A stretch of 64,000 nucleotides of DNA, taken from contig CAZPOV010000002.1 of the NCBI GenBank assembly GCA_964588335.1, positions 62,001 through 126,000 of the forward strand, read 5' to 3'. The notes beneath the pieces were generated by a model. The model was not told where the DNA came from. It searched no databases and saw only the letters and a program-made list of their open reading frames with translations. Positions within the stretch are counted from its first letter, which is position 1. Every line of letters starts with the position of its first letter. Shown here piece by piece: positions 34,603 through 42,965 of this stretch. Source of the stretch: JAGQZY01 sp964588335. Lineage in GTDB: Bacteria > Bdellovibrionota > Bdellovibrionia > Bdellovibrionales > JAGQZY01. A program made the translations under genes and the position numbers.

Positions 34603-35559
34603 TTAGGGGAGATAAATTTTAAGTGTCTGCGGGCACATCCTCAATTTTCCACTTTTTAATTCCATCTGCTCTCCATCAAGACTGATGGCAACAGGTGTTT
34701 CGGACTGAAATGAAAAGCCTTTGGTGTTCTCGCAAACCACATTGAACTCACTGATATCAGGATTGTCCTTTTGAAGTTCAATTCCAAGGGAAACCAGCTC
34801 AGCAAGAGGCATTTCTCTTACCAGGAAAAAGTCCGTGGAGTTTTTTGTGGGGCTTTGGTTGGCCGAGACTTGGACACCACCTCCGGAAAAACGACTTTTG
34901 GCAATGAAAAAGCCAAAGACTTTCTGGTTTTGCAAATCAAATTTGTCGGATTGAAAGCTACAGGTGAAAGACTGTAGGTCTGTTAGTTTTTCTAGGCCTT
35001 TCAAATAGTAACTCCAGCTACCTAAAAAGCTTTTCACAGAGGGGTCAACCTCGGGAGTGACTTGTGCGAAGACGCCACAGGTGGCCATATTAACTAGAAT
35101 TTTATCATCCAATTGAGCTAAAAAGATTTCGGTGGGTTGACCCTTGGCAAGAAGATCTATGCTTTGTTGCAGATCCTGCGGATTCAAGTCGACGGAGCGA
35201 GCAAAGTCGTTACCGGTGCCATCGGGATGGTAAAGGACCTCAACTTTTTCAAGCCAGTTCTTTTCATAAAGCCAATTGGTGGCGTAGTTAAGGCTGCCAT
35301 CACCACCACTAACAATAAGCAGGGGAGTGTCTTCGGGTTGAACGTGATCGGCAGAAATCTCTTCAAACTGAATGTTTTCAAAATGTCCGGAAGCGGATAA
35401 CTTTTCTTGCCAGTCCGAGAAAGCCTGTGGGCGTTCACCAATAAAGAAATATTTTTGTGTTTTCACGATTTTTCCTGCCAGCGGGTGTCGTCTTTCCGCT
35501 GAATTCCTGCCCATTGTTTTAGCGTCAGTGAAAGTTTTATTCAACATCGATTTGGACAT
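34603..35559 (-). CDS. YegS/DAG-kinase-like lipid kinase
   Basis: The diacylglycerol-kinase catalytic signature is present: SGGDGSLN and then HPDGTGNDFAR, where Gly-rich loops bind ATP. The C-terminal half is the beta-sandwich with SRFSGGG and the final SLDGEQM of YegS-like enzymes. It should phosphorylate a lipid such as diacylglycerol or phosphatidylglycerol. The usual start region is KYFFIGERPQ-like, near residue 36; the first 30 residues lack a good ribosome site at any ATG, so the true N-terminus is uncertain. Confidence 0.85.
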   Translation of the reverse strand: MSKSMLNKTFTDAKTMGRNSAERRHPLAGKIVKTQKYFFIGERPQAFSDWQEKLSASGHFENIQFEEISADHVQPEDTPLLIVSGGDGSLNYATNWLYEKNWLEKVEVLYHPDGTGNDFARSVDLNPQDLQQSIDLLAKGQPTEIFLAQLDDKILVNMATCGVFAQVTPEVDPSVKSFLGSWSYYLKGLEKLTDLQSFTCSFQSDKFDLQNQKVFGFFIAKSRFSGGGVQVSANQSPTKNSTDFFLVREMPLAELVSLGIELQKDNPDISEFNVVCENTKGFSFQSETPVAISLDGEQMELKSGKLRMCPQTLKIYLP

Positions 35560-35695
35560 TTGTTTTTGGTCGGGGAAGAATTGAATGTGTCAAAATCTAC
35601 ATAAGTCTGGTCATCGTCTATCAAAGGTCCTGGTCGTGTCGCCATGGAATTCAGAGATTCTCAATCCCTAGGTTCTGTGAAATAATCGAGACTCT

Positions 35696-36283
35696 ATGAG
35701 TGAAATTTTTGTTCCCAAAATTGATAACGTCCGACTGGCCAACGCTGTGGTTCAAACGGCTCAGGGTGATAAATTAAAACTGGGGCAAGTTTGGCAAAAA
35801 CGCCCGGCTATTCTGATCTTTTTAAGGCATTTTGCGTGTATTGCTTGTCGTGCCCATGCCAAAGAGGTTTGGAGTCGAAGACAGGAATATGAGAAACAGG
35901 GCCAGATCGTCTTTATTGGTAATGGCGCCGCTAATTACATCGACGAATTCAAAGACAGTATGGATTTACAAGGAGCTCTGGTGTTAACGGATCCCAGTCT
36001 AGAATCCTATCGAGCGGCTGGTTTTTATCACGGATTTTTTTATGTGGTTCAGTTTCCAACGTTGGTCAATATTTGGAAAATGACTCGCCAAGGTCACAAA
36101 CAGGTGGCTTATACGAAACGGGCCGGAACTCACTGGCAGTTGGGGGGCGTCGTGGTGGTCAATATGGAAGGGCAAGTGACTTACCAGTATATCAGTGAGT
36201 CGATGGGAGACTTTCCCGAAGAGCCGGCATTCGAAAAAATCTTAGCTGACGAAAAAGGAAGGGGCGGGAAAACCGGTTCCTAA
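35696..36283 (+). CDS. Peroxiredoxin-like protein (PRXL2/AhpC-TSA_2 type)
   Basis: A thioredoxin-fold protein with FLRHFACIACRAH as its active site: Cys-x-x-Cys in place of the peroxidatic Cys region. GTHWQLGGVVVVNMEGQVTYQY is the fold's C-terminal strand pattern. Relatives called PRXL2 or SelL reduce peroxides or act as disulfide reductases. At 195 residues it is typical. No signal peptide, so it acts in the cytoplasm. Function inferred from fold. Confidence 0.83.
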   Translation: MSEIFVPKIDNVRLANAVVQTAQGDKLKLGQVWQKRPAILIFLRHFACIACRAHAKEVWSRRQEYEKQGQIVFIGNGAANYIDEFKDSMDLQGALVLTDPSLESYRAAGFYHGFFYVVQFPTLVNIWKMTRQGHKQVAYTKRAGTHWQLGGVVVVNMEGQVTYQYISESMGDFPEEPAFEKILADEKGRGGKTGS

Positions 36284-36302
36284 ATAAATGGAGAAAAATT
36301 CA

Positions 36303-36749
36303 ATGATACAAAAAGCCTTCGTCTTCATGACCTTTATTTTTTGCTGCTTTGCCAGGGGTGGTGAGTCCTACCCAAAAATCATCAAAGATGTGATCGACAA
36401 AAAAATCAAGAGTTGTCATTCCGAGAACAAAGGGCAGCTAACAATCGCCAATCAAGCGGTGCAAGGTTTTTATTTAAACGATGATAAAATTAAAGATTAT
36501 TTGGTTGATTCAAGTGGTTTCGAATGCACATCTTCGGCGGCCATGCGAGCCGGCTCTGAAAATATTCGTGTGCAACTGTATTTAAGCAAAGCTAAAAATA
36601 AATGGAAGTTGGCTTGGTCAAAAGAGGTTTTAGCCTATCAATTTTTACGCCCGAAATCGCAGCTTATTATCGAGCTTCGCGACTCAAAAGACCCGTTGAA
36701 GGTGGTCAAAAAGGCGCTTTCAATCAAAGGCACACAAGTGTCTTTTTAA
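36303..36749 (+). CDS. Exported protein of unknown function (148 aa)
   Basis: A signal peptide (IQKAFVFMTFIFCCFARGG) is followed by a basic soluble domain with three Cys and no motif I recognise. ATG 36303 has GGAG eight bases before it; ATG 36288 is possible. The gene is 19 bases after the peroxiredoxin-like gene and probably shares its transcript. Confidence 0.65.
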   Translation: MIQKAFVFMTFIFCCFARGGESYPKIIKDVIDKKIKSCHSENKGQLTIANQAVQGFYLNDDKIKDYLVDSSGFECTSSAAMRAGSENIRVQLYLSKAKNKWKLAWSKEVLAYQFLRPKSQLIIELRDSKDPLKVVKKALSIKGTQVSF

Positions 36750-36819
36750 TTCAAGAATAAGTCCATTATTTTGCAATCAGGGTTTGCCATACGGCTATAA
36801 AAAACCATACACTTAAAGT

Positions 36820-37629
36820 ATGCGTCGACGTCCTTGGAGCTTAGTCATACTGGCAGTGGTTCATCTATTGGCACCGTTTGGCAATATCGCTATCAATGCG
36901 ATGCTAGCCAACCGCAGCTTAAGCGATTATTTCGCGATGGCTATGACTCCGGCCTACCTAGAAAAAAATTGGATTATGTTTGTGTCTTTGTGGGTTGCGG
37001 CTTTGTCGATCTACGCCTGCAAGAGATGGAGTTTTTACGTCTATCTGTTGTCGATCACCGTCTTGTTTATATTCAGCTACTTTGGTTTTTTAAGCAAAGA
37101 TGGCGCCATTGGCTTTTTGCCTTTATTTTTAGTCTATTTGGTGAACATCAGTGTGGTTGTTTATTTCTTGGTGCCGGCGGTTCGCAATATTTATTTTGAT
37201 CGTCGGATGCGTTGGTGGGAAATCAAACCACGTTACCAGTGCGACTATAAGGTGAAGTGGCGCTTTCAGGACAACCCCGTCGAACATGAGGGAGATGTCG
37301 GTAATATTTCCGAAAATGGCATGTTCTTAAGGTCTGAAATCTACCCAAAAGATGAGCAGGTTGTGGAGATTGACCTTGATTTCGAAAACGGTGAACCCGT
37401 GCCACTTGAGGGACGAGTGGTTTTCCATCGGACCGCTGATAAGATTGGATTTGGTGTCGAATTTAACCACACTCGTGAGTCCCGAAAAAAAGTTCAACAG
37501 ATCGTCCAGTCTCTGGATTCTCAAGGTCGCCAGATCAACACCTTAGAGATCCGCCCGGAAGACAGCCTCAGCTATTGGGTGCGCACTCTGATCACCACCG
37601 GAAAAGGCCTGTTTCCAAACAGTAAATAA
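36820..37629 (+). CDS. Membrane protein with PilZ c-di-GMP-binding domain
   Basis: Four membrane segments occupy about residues 5-125. The cytoplasmic domain starts at RRMRWWEIKPRYQCDYKVKW, with the Arg pair of PilZ domains (RxxxR near R-Y), and continues with NISENGMFLRSE, the (D/N)xSxxG motif that holds c-di-GMP. About 40 residues of Gln- and Arg-rich tail end the protein. It should change conformation or localisation with c-di-GMP. ATG 36820 lacks a strong ribosome site. Confidence 0.85.
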   Translation: MRRRPWSLVILAVVHLLAPFGNIAINAMLANRSLSDYFAMAMTPAYLEKNWIMFVSLWVAALSIYACKRWSFYVYLLSITVLFIFSYFGFLSKDGAIGFLPLFLVYLVNISVVVYFLVPAVRNIYFDRRMRWWEIKPRYQCDYKVKWRFQDNPVEHEGDVGNISENGMFLRSEIYPKDEQVVEIDLDFENGEPVPLEGRVVFHRTADKIGFGVEFNHTRESRKKVQQIVQSLDSQGRQINTLEIRPEDSLSYWVRTLITTGKGLFPNSK

Positions 37630-37766
37630 CCTATTTCAAAGAGGTTTTATCTGAAGAGACGCCTGTTGACATGGGGCGGCGACAGGAGTATGAAGGCCTT
37701 CAAGGGAATCTGGATTTTGCTAAGTTCTCTTCAAGAAAAGAACAATTTACCAAAGGTCTATACCCC

Positions 37767-38981
37767 ATGAAGAATTTTGCTGACGTCCATTTGCCTGTCA
37801 CCCTTGCCCATTCTTTGGAGCAAATAAAATTTCACGAGCCCACAGATATCCAGTCGAAGGCGATCCCAATTCTTATTGAAGGCAAAGACCTTATGGCCTG
37901 CGCTGAAACTGGTTCTGGAAAAACCGGAGCCTACCTGATCCCCATGCTAAAAAATCTGATTGAAGATCCCCATTCCCAGGGACTTATCTTGGCGCCGACT
38001 CGTGAGTTGGCTCAACAAATTTCTGAGTTCTTAAAAAAGCTAATGCCCGATGAAAGAACGTTCCACACCACACGCTTGGTGGGCGGCCAAGACATTCGCA
38101 AGCAGTTCAAATCTTTACAAAGAAAGCCACGGGTTGTAGTGGCCACTCCGGGGCGCTTGATTGATCACCTGAAACGCAACACTGTGCAAATTCACAAAAT
38201 GAATCACTTGGTTCTCGATGAGGGGGACCGAATGATTGATATGGGATTTGCGCCTCAGTTGCAGCAAATCTTGAAATTTCTTCCGAAACAGCGCCAAACT
38301 TCGTTTTTTACGGCCACTCTTGACGACAAAGTAAAATCTTTAGCCAAGCAGTATTTAAATAAACCGGTGACCTTGACACTGAACAACTCGCGTCCCGTGG
38401 CCAAGATCAAACAAACCATTGTTCAGGTGGAGTTTAAAGACAAAGATGAGTGCGTGGTTGAGGAGCTGAATACCCGCAGTGGCTCGATCATTGTCTTTTT
38501 AAAAACCAAGCATCGCACCGATCGCTTAAAACAGTATTTATCGGACTACGGTTTTGCGGTCGACTTGATTCACGGTGGTCGTACCCAAGGGCAACGAAAC
38601 CGCGCGATCAGCAGTTTCAAAAAAGGTAAGACTCGCATCCTGTGTGCGACTGATGTCGCGGCTCGCGGTATTGATGTCCCGCATGTTGAACATGTCATTA
38701 ACTTTGATTTACCGATGCAAGATGAAGATTATGTGCATCGCATTGGTCGAACCGCACGCAATGGGGCTGAAGGGGAGGCCATCAGCTTTGTCACCCCGCA
38801 AGAGCATCGTGACTGGAATCGTATTGCCAAAAAATACGAGATCCCTGATCTTCTCCCTGAAAACTCGAAAAAGGATCGCAAGCCTCGTAAAAAGGGTGGA
38901 TTTCGTAAAAAAGGTGGCAAACCTACTTTTGGCGGCAAAGGGCGTAAAAAGAAAAAAAGCTTTAAACGCGCGCGGGCCTGA
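37767..38981 (+). CDS. DEAD-box RNA helicase, RhlE-like
   Basis: ATP-dependent RNA unwinding enzyme of 404 residues. Visible motifs: FHEPTDIQSKAIP (Q motif), AETGSGKTGAY (I), PTRELAQQ (Ia), VLDEGDRMIDMGF (II), FTATLDDKVK (III), and HRIGRTARNG (VI). Motif II reads DEGD instead of DEAD and motif III TAT instead of SAT. The C-terminus is very basic (GGFRKKGG...KKKKSFKRARA), suited to RNA binding. ATG 37767 has AAAGG ten bases upstream; an earlier frame start at 37671 is unlikely. Its role is probably ribosome assembly or RNA turnover. Confidence 0.93.
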   Translation: MKNFADVHLPVTLAHSLEQIKFHEPTDIQSKAIPILIEGKDLMACAETGSGKTGAYLIPMLKNLIEDPHSQGLILAPTRELAQQISEFLKKLMPDERTFHTTRLVGGQDIRKQFKSLQRKPRVVVATPGRLIDHLKRNTVQIHKMNHLVLDEGDRMIDMGFAPQLQQILKFLPKQRQTSFFTATLDDKVKSLAKQYLNKPVTLTLNNSRPVAKIKQTIVQVEFKDKDECVVEELNTRSGSIIVFLKTKHRTDRLKQYLSDYGFAVDLIHGGRTQGQRNRAISSFKKGKTRILCATDVAARGIDVPHVEHVINFDLPMQDEDYVHRIGRTARNGAEGEAISFVTPQEHRDWNRIAKKYEIPDLLPENSKKDRKPRKKGGFRKKGGKPTFGGKGRKKKKSFKRARA

Positions 38982-39254
38982 ACCAATCATTGATTTTTAC
39001 AATTGAAAATCAGCCCATCGGCTGGAATCACTGTCGGCGACGTTTTGAAAGTCAGTCGACTTTGAAACTGAAAATCAAAAATAATCGCATCGTTTAAAAA
39101 ATCGAATTGTTTTGAGTTTAAAAGCCTGTTCTGGCTATTCTAAGCGTCCTCGAAGCTGTGCGGCCGTCTTTTTTTGAAGAGGAGCGCCTCAGGCCGTGAA
39201 TAGGATGAAGCCTGGGGGCATGGAGCGAAGAGCTTGATCAATGAGGGGGGAGAG

Positions 39255-39854
39255 TTGCGACCATTGATTTTTATTCTGATATTCAATCCGGTTTTTGCCT
39301 TTGGAAATGCGGCTACTGTGGACGCGAGCCAATTTTTTGTGGGGGCCCATTGGACATGGTCCTATTCGCAAGAGAGTTCGTCCGGCCAAACTTGGGAGTC
39401 TCCCTATCTTTTTGAGACCTATCAAGTGGTGCAAGTCGATAAGGGGAGAGTCACCATTGAAATGTCGAGTGCCAGCGACAGCACGCAGGCGAACAGCACC
39501 GAGCCCCATCACAAGTTTGTGGTCGATATTAGGGAATGCCTCAACAGAGGACAGTCTCTCGCCCCGCTTCGGAGACTAAAAATTCGGTTTTATACAAAAA
39601 GTTTCGGAAGTGGCTGGCAACTTGTGAGCAAAAATCACAAAGCCTTAGCCTTTACTGAAAAGTTCAATTGCTTCAATGACGAAACCCATCCGCAAAACAA
39701 TGGATCCCTATCTTTGTTTGGACAGGTGCAACCGATTGTGCAATTTGAAAATTACTTCACTCAATCCTGGTACCTCAATGCCGTTGATCATCCTTTGGCG
39801 GGTGTGATGATGCGCCGACGCGCGGGTGACATATTGGTGGAGATCGTCGAATAG
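39255..39854 (+). CDS. Exported protein of unknown function (199 aa)
   Basis: The N-terminus MRPLIFILIFNPVFAFGNA is a signal peptide if translation starts at TTG 39255, four bases after GGGGGG. The mature part has a beta-rich pattern (WTWSYSQESS, RLKIRFYTKSF) and two Cys. A start at 39234 would add seven odd residues. A tiny frame MERRA (ATG 39221) lies in the leader behind another GGGGG. No family is recognised. Confidence 0.6.
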   Translation: MRPLIFILIFNPVFAFGNAATVDASQFFVGAHWTWSYSQESSSGQTWESPYLFETYQVVQVDKGRVTIEMSSASDSTQANSTEPHHKFVVDIRECLNRGQSLAPLRRLKIRFYTKSFGSGWQLVSKNHKALAFTEKFNCFNDETHPQNNGSLSLFGQVQPIVQFENYFTQSWYLNAVDHPLAGVMMRRRAGDILVEIVE

Positions 39855-40104
39855 CCTTTGTAAAAATAGAAAAGGGTCGCTCTGCCACAAGCACTGGCGG
39901 TTTCATTCAACACCAGCCTTTGCCGCATTGGGTTTTAAGGCTTGAAACATTTTAGAGCATGGAAACAAAATCAAAAAGTCCATCGACTAAGGCCTAGGTG
40001 AAAAGCGGTTGATTTCAGAAACTGGCGAGTCTTTGCATCATATTATCATTGGAGTCCTAAATTCCATGTATTAGACTTGAATCATTTCTTACAGGAGGGA
40101 TTCA

Positions 40105-40617
40105 ATGCTTCGATGGTCAACCGTTATACTTTTCTTTTTTCTGTGTGCTTGTGACACCAATGTTCATCCCAGTATTTATGTTTACAAATCCCAAGCCTAT
40201 ACCTCTAATGAGGTTGCTGAATTTGAAGTTGATCACTACAAGACTTTTGGAAATTCTAACTTTCTCGTTATAGAAGATGAAAAAAGTTTGCAAGATCAGG
40301 AGCGGCGACAGGCTATTGATGAACTTTGCATAGAGTACCAAGTCACTTGTTCCAAACTGGATATGTCTCAGCGCGACGATCAGACCCTAGTGAATATTGT
40401 TAAGGCCTACCAAAAGTACGGAGACCAAAAGTTTTTTGTATTTTCTCCCAGCCGAGAAACTTCCGCTCGCTTTGCCGGAACCGTTAACCGCCTTCTTCAC
40501 AAAGGCAATGAAAAGTCTATTGACGTCATCTTGAAGTCCAATGGTATTGAAGATGCCAAACCTCTAAGAGATTACTTATTGGGTCTTAAAAAACTTGAAG
40601 GAATCAAAACCCGGTAA
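40105..40617 (+). CDS. Lipoprotein of unknown function (170 aa)
   Basis: A signal peptide with lipobox FFFLCAC is followed by a charged, mostly helical protein (QERRQAIDELCIEYQ, TVNRLLHKGNEKSID). AGGAGGG precedes the start. No motif identified. It may be a periplasmic or outer-membrane lipoprotein. Confidence 0.7.
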   Translation: MLRWSTVILFFFLCACDTNVHPSIYVYKSQAYTSNEVAEFEVDHYKTFGNSNFLVIEDEKSLQDQERRQAIDELCIEYQVTCSKLDMSQRDDQTLVNIVKAYQKYGDQKFFVFSPSRETSARFAGTVNRLLHKGNEKSIDVILKSNGIEDAKPLRDYLLGLKKLEGIKTR

Positions 40618-40897
40618 CTAAAAATTGAAGAGTTCATGGACTTCCGCGGCTGGTGAAAGGGCATCAAATGCGGCCTGCCAGTGACTCGGTCCGAACACCT
40701 GGGAGCGAAGGTCAGAAAATGAACACCCCCCTGGATCCTAAGGAAAATCAATTATCCCATAGGTTAGCCCTTGTTGGTGAATAAATCTTAAACATCAAAT
40801 CCTTTACAGTTCTGACTTTTTTACAAGGAGTTGGGTGATTTCAGTACCTTGTGCGGATTTATGGTAGAAGAGTCGCAAGGATATAAGGGAGTGGATC
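40618..40897. other. Intergenic region with a possible decayed minus-strand gene
   Basis: On the minus strand a six-G leader (40726-40731), preceded by GGATCCA, looks like those of exported genes nearby. The frame after it (VFGPSHWQAAFDALSPAAEV...HELFNF) ends at 40618 but has no start codon until GTG, about 26 codons from the end. I read it as a broken or very small gene. The + strand part before 40898 holds the promoter of the next gene. Confidence 0.3.
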
Positions 40898-41254
40898 GTG
40901 AGCAAAATTCTTTTTGGATTAATGGTTATTTTTGTATCGTCTTTGGCGTTGGCCAACCCATGTGAGAGACAGGCCCGTTACGCCGCCATTGCGGCTTCAC
41001 AGGCGGCTTATGTGGCTGAGGTGAATGGAGAGGTTCCTTCTTTCCGTGTGGCCACGGGTGGCTATTTCACTCGCAAGCATTCAGGGTCACAATCTGTGAC
41101 AACCAGTGATGGGCAACCGGGCCGTCGAATGGTTTATGATCTTTACGCTGAGTCAACAGCCGGTGATGTGTTCACCGCCCAAATCATTGTTGATTCTATC
41201 GGATCAGGCACTTCCCAATACTGTGCGATTCAGAACGTGCGATTTGTGGACTGA
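40898..41254 (+). CDS. Exported protein of unknown function (118 aa)
   Basis: The GTG start has AGGGAG upstream. A signal peptide (LFGLMVIFVSSLALA) is followed by a small domain with two Cys (NPCERQ and SQYCAIQ) that could form a disulfide. It is Ala/Ser/Val-rich and beta-strand-like. No family is recognised. Confidence 0.68.
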   Translation: MSKILFGLMVIFVSSLALANPCERQARYAAIAASQAAYVAEVNGEVPSFRVATGGYFTRKHSGSQSVTTSDGQPGRRMVYDLYAESTAGDVFTAQIIVDSIGSGTSQYCAIQNVRFVD

Positions 41255-41384
41255 TAAATTCCTATTAGTTTAAAGATATTACTGGTTCAAAGCGCCCTTC
41301 ATTTATAAAATATTTAGAAGCCACCCGGCTTTGTTTTAGATCTCCTCAGTTTGAGGTAGACAATAGCAAAGCGGGGGGCTGTTC

Positions 41385-42539
41385 ATTCTCTATTTCATCT
41401 TCATTATTTTTTCAGTTTTCTCTTCAGCGGCCCATGAAATGGCTTTTAAAGAGGTCTGGTCTCTGCAGCCACCCCATGCTCAAGCCCATCAACTGGATGT
41501 CAGTGTCTATGTTTCCGAGAAAAGCCAATGGCAAGAGGAAGAGATACTGGATCGCTTAAACCGAGCCAACGTCGCCCTGGCAACATGCAATTTGGGGCTG
41601 CAAAACGTCTACGTTCACACTTGGCTGCCTTCGCAGAGCAAGCTTCGGGTTGATGACTACGTCTCGTCTGACAGATATTACGATGGGATTCGAAACGCCG
41701 CTTTAAAAGCCAAGCAAGTGGCTCCGATCAAACTTTTTTATTTTTCCACTTACCGAGAGAACTTTACCAGTGGCCCGGCTCTGCCCCTGGCTTTGTACCC
41801 CGATAAGAAAATCGAACCCGTGGCTTTTGATACAGCCTGGTTTCCCTATCAGTCAGCCCAACGTTTGCAACACGGGGCTGTAGCCTCCTACAGTGAAGAG
41901 GCCCATGAGCTGGGGCATATTCTCCTGCAGAAAGGGCACGATCACAGCGGGCAGGAAAATATCATGGCCAACGATTCTGAGCGGCGGTCGCCTTTTTTTA
42001 CCAACGCACAATGCTCTGAGCTGATCCACCACCCCAGCCTGATTCGCAACTTGCCTCAGCGTCTGTTTCCATTGTTTTCGTCCTTTTATCAGAAATACGG
42101 CATCGATTATTATATGAACGATTGGTGTTCTCGGAATACCTTAAATTTAAGTCGTGCCATCGATAAGGTTTTTAATTTGGATCACCTACAGGCCAAGACT
42201 GTTTATGCTGTTCATCAACAGGAGGGTCAGTCGTTTTATCCTCGGCGGGCCCGAAAATCGAACGTCGGTTGGAAATTTCACGCTTTTTTATTAATCGAAG
42301 GCTTTGTTCTAGATCTCGATTATGGCGACCAAGCTCAGATTGTGGCCGTTGACGAGTACCTCGAAACCATGTTTGGTGAACAGGCCCGGCATCTTAAGTT
42401 TCAATTGCGAGACCCTCTTGACCCATCGACAATCACTTACCACGAGGTTAAACAAAGCTTCGAGAATAGTGGGGGGCGGCTGCTTTCGTTGGGGGAGCTG
42501 ATTGATCAATCGACGCCGTCGATAGACCAACAGTTCTGA
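41385..42539 (+). CDS. Exported metalloprotease-like protein
   Basis: The motif AHELGHILLQKGHDHSG resembles a metzincin-type zinc site (HExxH plus a further His), followed after about 8 residues by ENIMAND, a possible Met-turn. The spacing between the third His and Gly differs from the classical HExxHxxGxxH. A signal peptide, ILYFIFIIFSVFSSAA, lies in frame upstream of ATG 41439. No ATG, GTG or TTG opens that region; ATT 41385 (six bases after GGGGGG) or CTG 41379 would. Without it the protein would start at 41439 with no export signal. The peptide substrate is unknown. Confidence 0.7.
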   Translation: MLYFIFIIFSVFSSAAHEMAFKEVWSLQPPHAQAHQLDVSVYVSEKSQWQEEEILDRLNRANVALATCNLGLQNVYVHTWLPSQSKLRVDDYVSSDRYYDGIRNAALKAKQVAPIKLFYFSTYRENFTSGPALPLALYPDKKIEPVAFDTAWFPYQSAQRLQHGAVASYSEEAHELGHILLQKGHDHSGQENIMANDSERRSPFFTNAQCSELIHHPSLIRNLPQRLFPLFSSFYQKYGIDYYMNDWCSRNTLNLSRAIDKVFNLDHLQAKTVYAVHQQEGQSFYPRRARKSNVGWKFHAFLLIEGFVLDLDYGDQAQIVAVDEYLETMFGEQARHLKFQLRDPLDPSTITYHEVKQSFENSGGRLLSLGELIDQSTPSIDQQF

Positions 42540-42564
42540 TATCTGATATCGGATATCGGATATC
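42539..42564. repeat. Tandem GATATC repeats
   Basis: Four GATATC palindromes at seven- to eight-base spacing lie between the metalloprotease-like gene and slyX. They can form hairpins on either strand. There is no T run to suggest a terminator; possible replication slippage. Confidence 0.5.
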
Positions 42565-42610
42565 AAAATATCGGAAAAGAAGTTTTTGGTCGGGGAATGA
42601 GCTTTTTTTT

Positions 42611-42805
42611 TTAGTAGTGGGGGGGAGGAACCTCAAGGCTTGGATCCTTCAGGTTGGCATCGTCAAGAATCTCAATCATCTTCTTATTTTGCGATTCCAT
42701 TTTTTCCACCTTTTTGCGCAGTTCGATGACCACTTTGTTAAGGTCTTCAATGATTTGGTCTTGAAAGGAGATTCGCGTTTCCAGGTCATTTAATCGTTTT
42801 TCCAT
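42611..42805 (-). CDS. slyX: SlyX-like coiled-coil protein
   Basis: A 64-residue coiled coil whose layout (RLNDLETRISFQDQIIEDLN, KKVEKM, then PPPHY at the end) matches SlyX. Its role in the family is poorly known. No ribosome site is clear. It lies convergent with the metalloprotease-like gene and divergent from the ABC-F gene. Confidence 0.82.
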   Translation of the reverse strand: MEKRLNDLETRISFQDQIIEDLNKVVIELRKKVEKMESQNKKMIEILDDANLKDPSLEVPPPHY

Positions 42806-42965
42806 AGCCGATTTATTAGCACCCTTCTCTGATTCTGATAAGCGATCCCGAGTTCATTGAAAAAACAACAGGTTGAAAGAGGCTATAGAGGGGGCCAGGG
42901 TTGAATCTTTTTAGGTTTTATACTACTCCTAATGCTCAAACTCGCGAAAATAAGGATATTGATCC

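Noticed and set aside
42619..42625. Seven-G run in slyX region as a poly-G leader
   Set aside because: It lies inside slyX and encodes the Pro-Pro of its PPPHY end on the minus strand.
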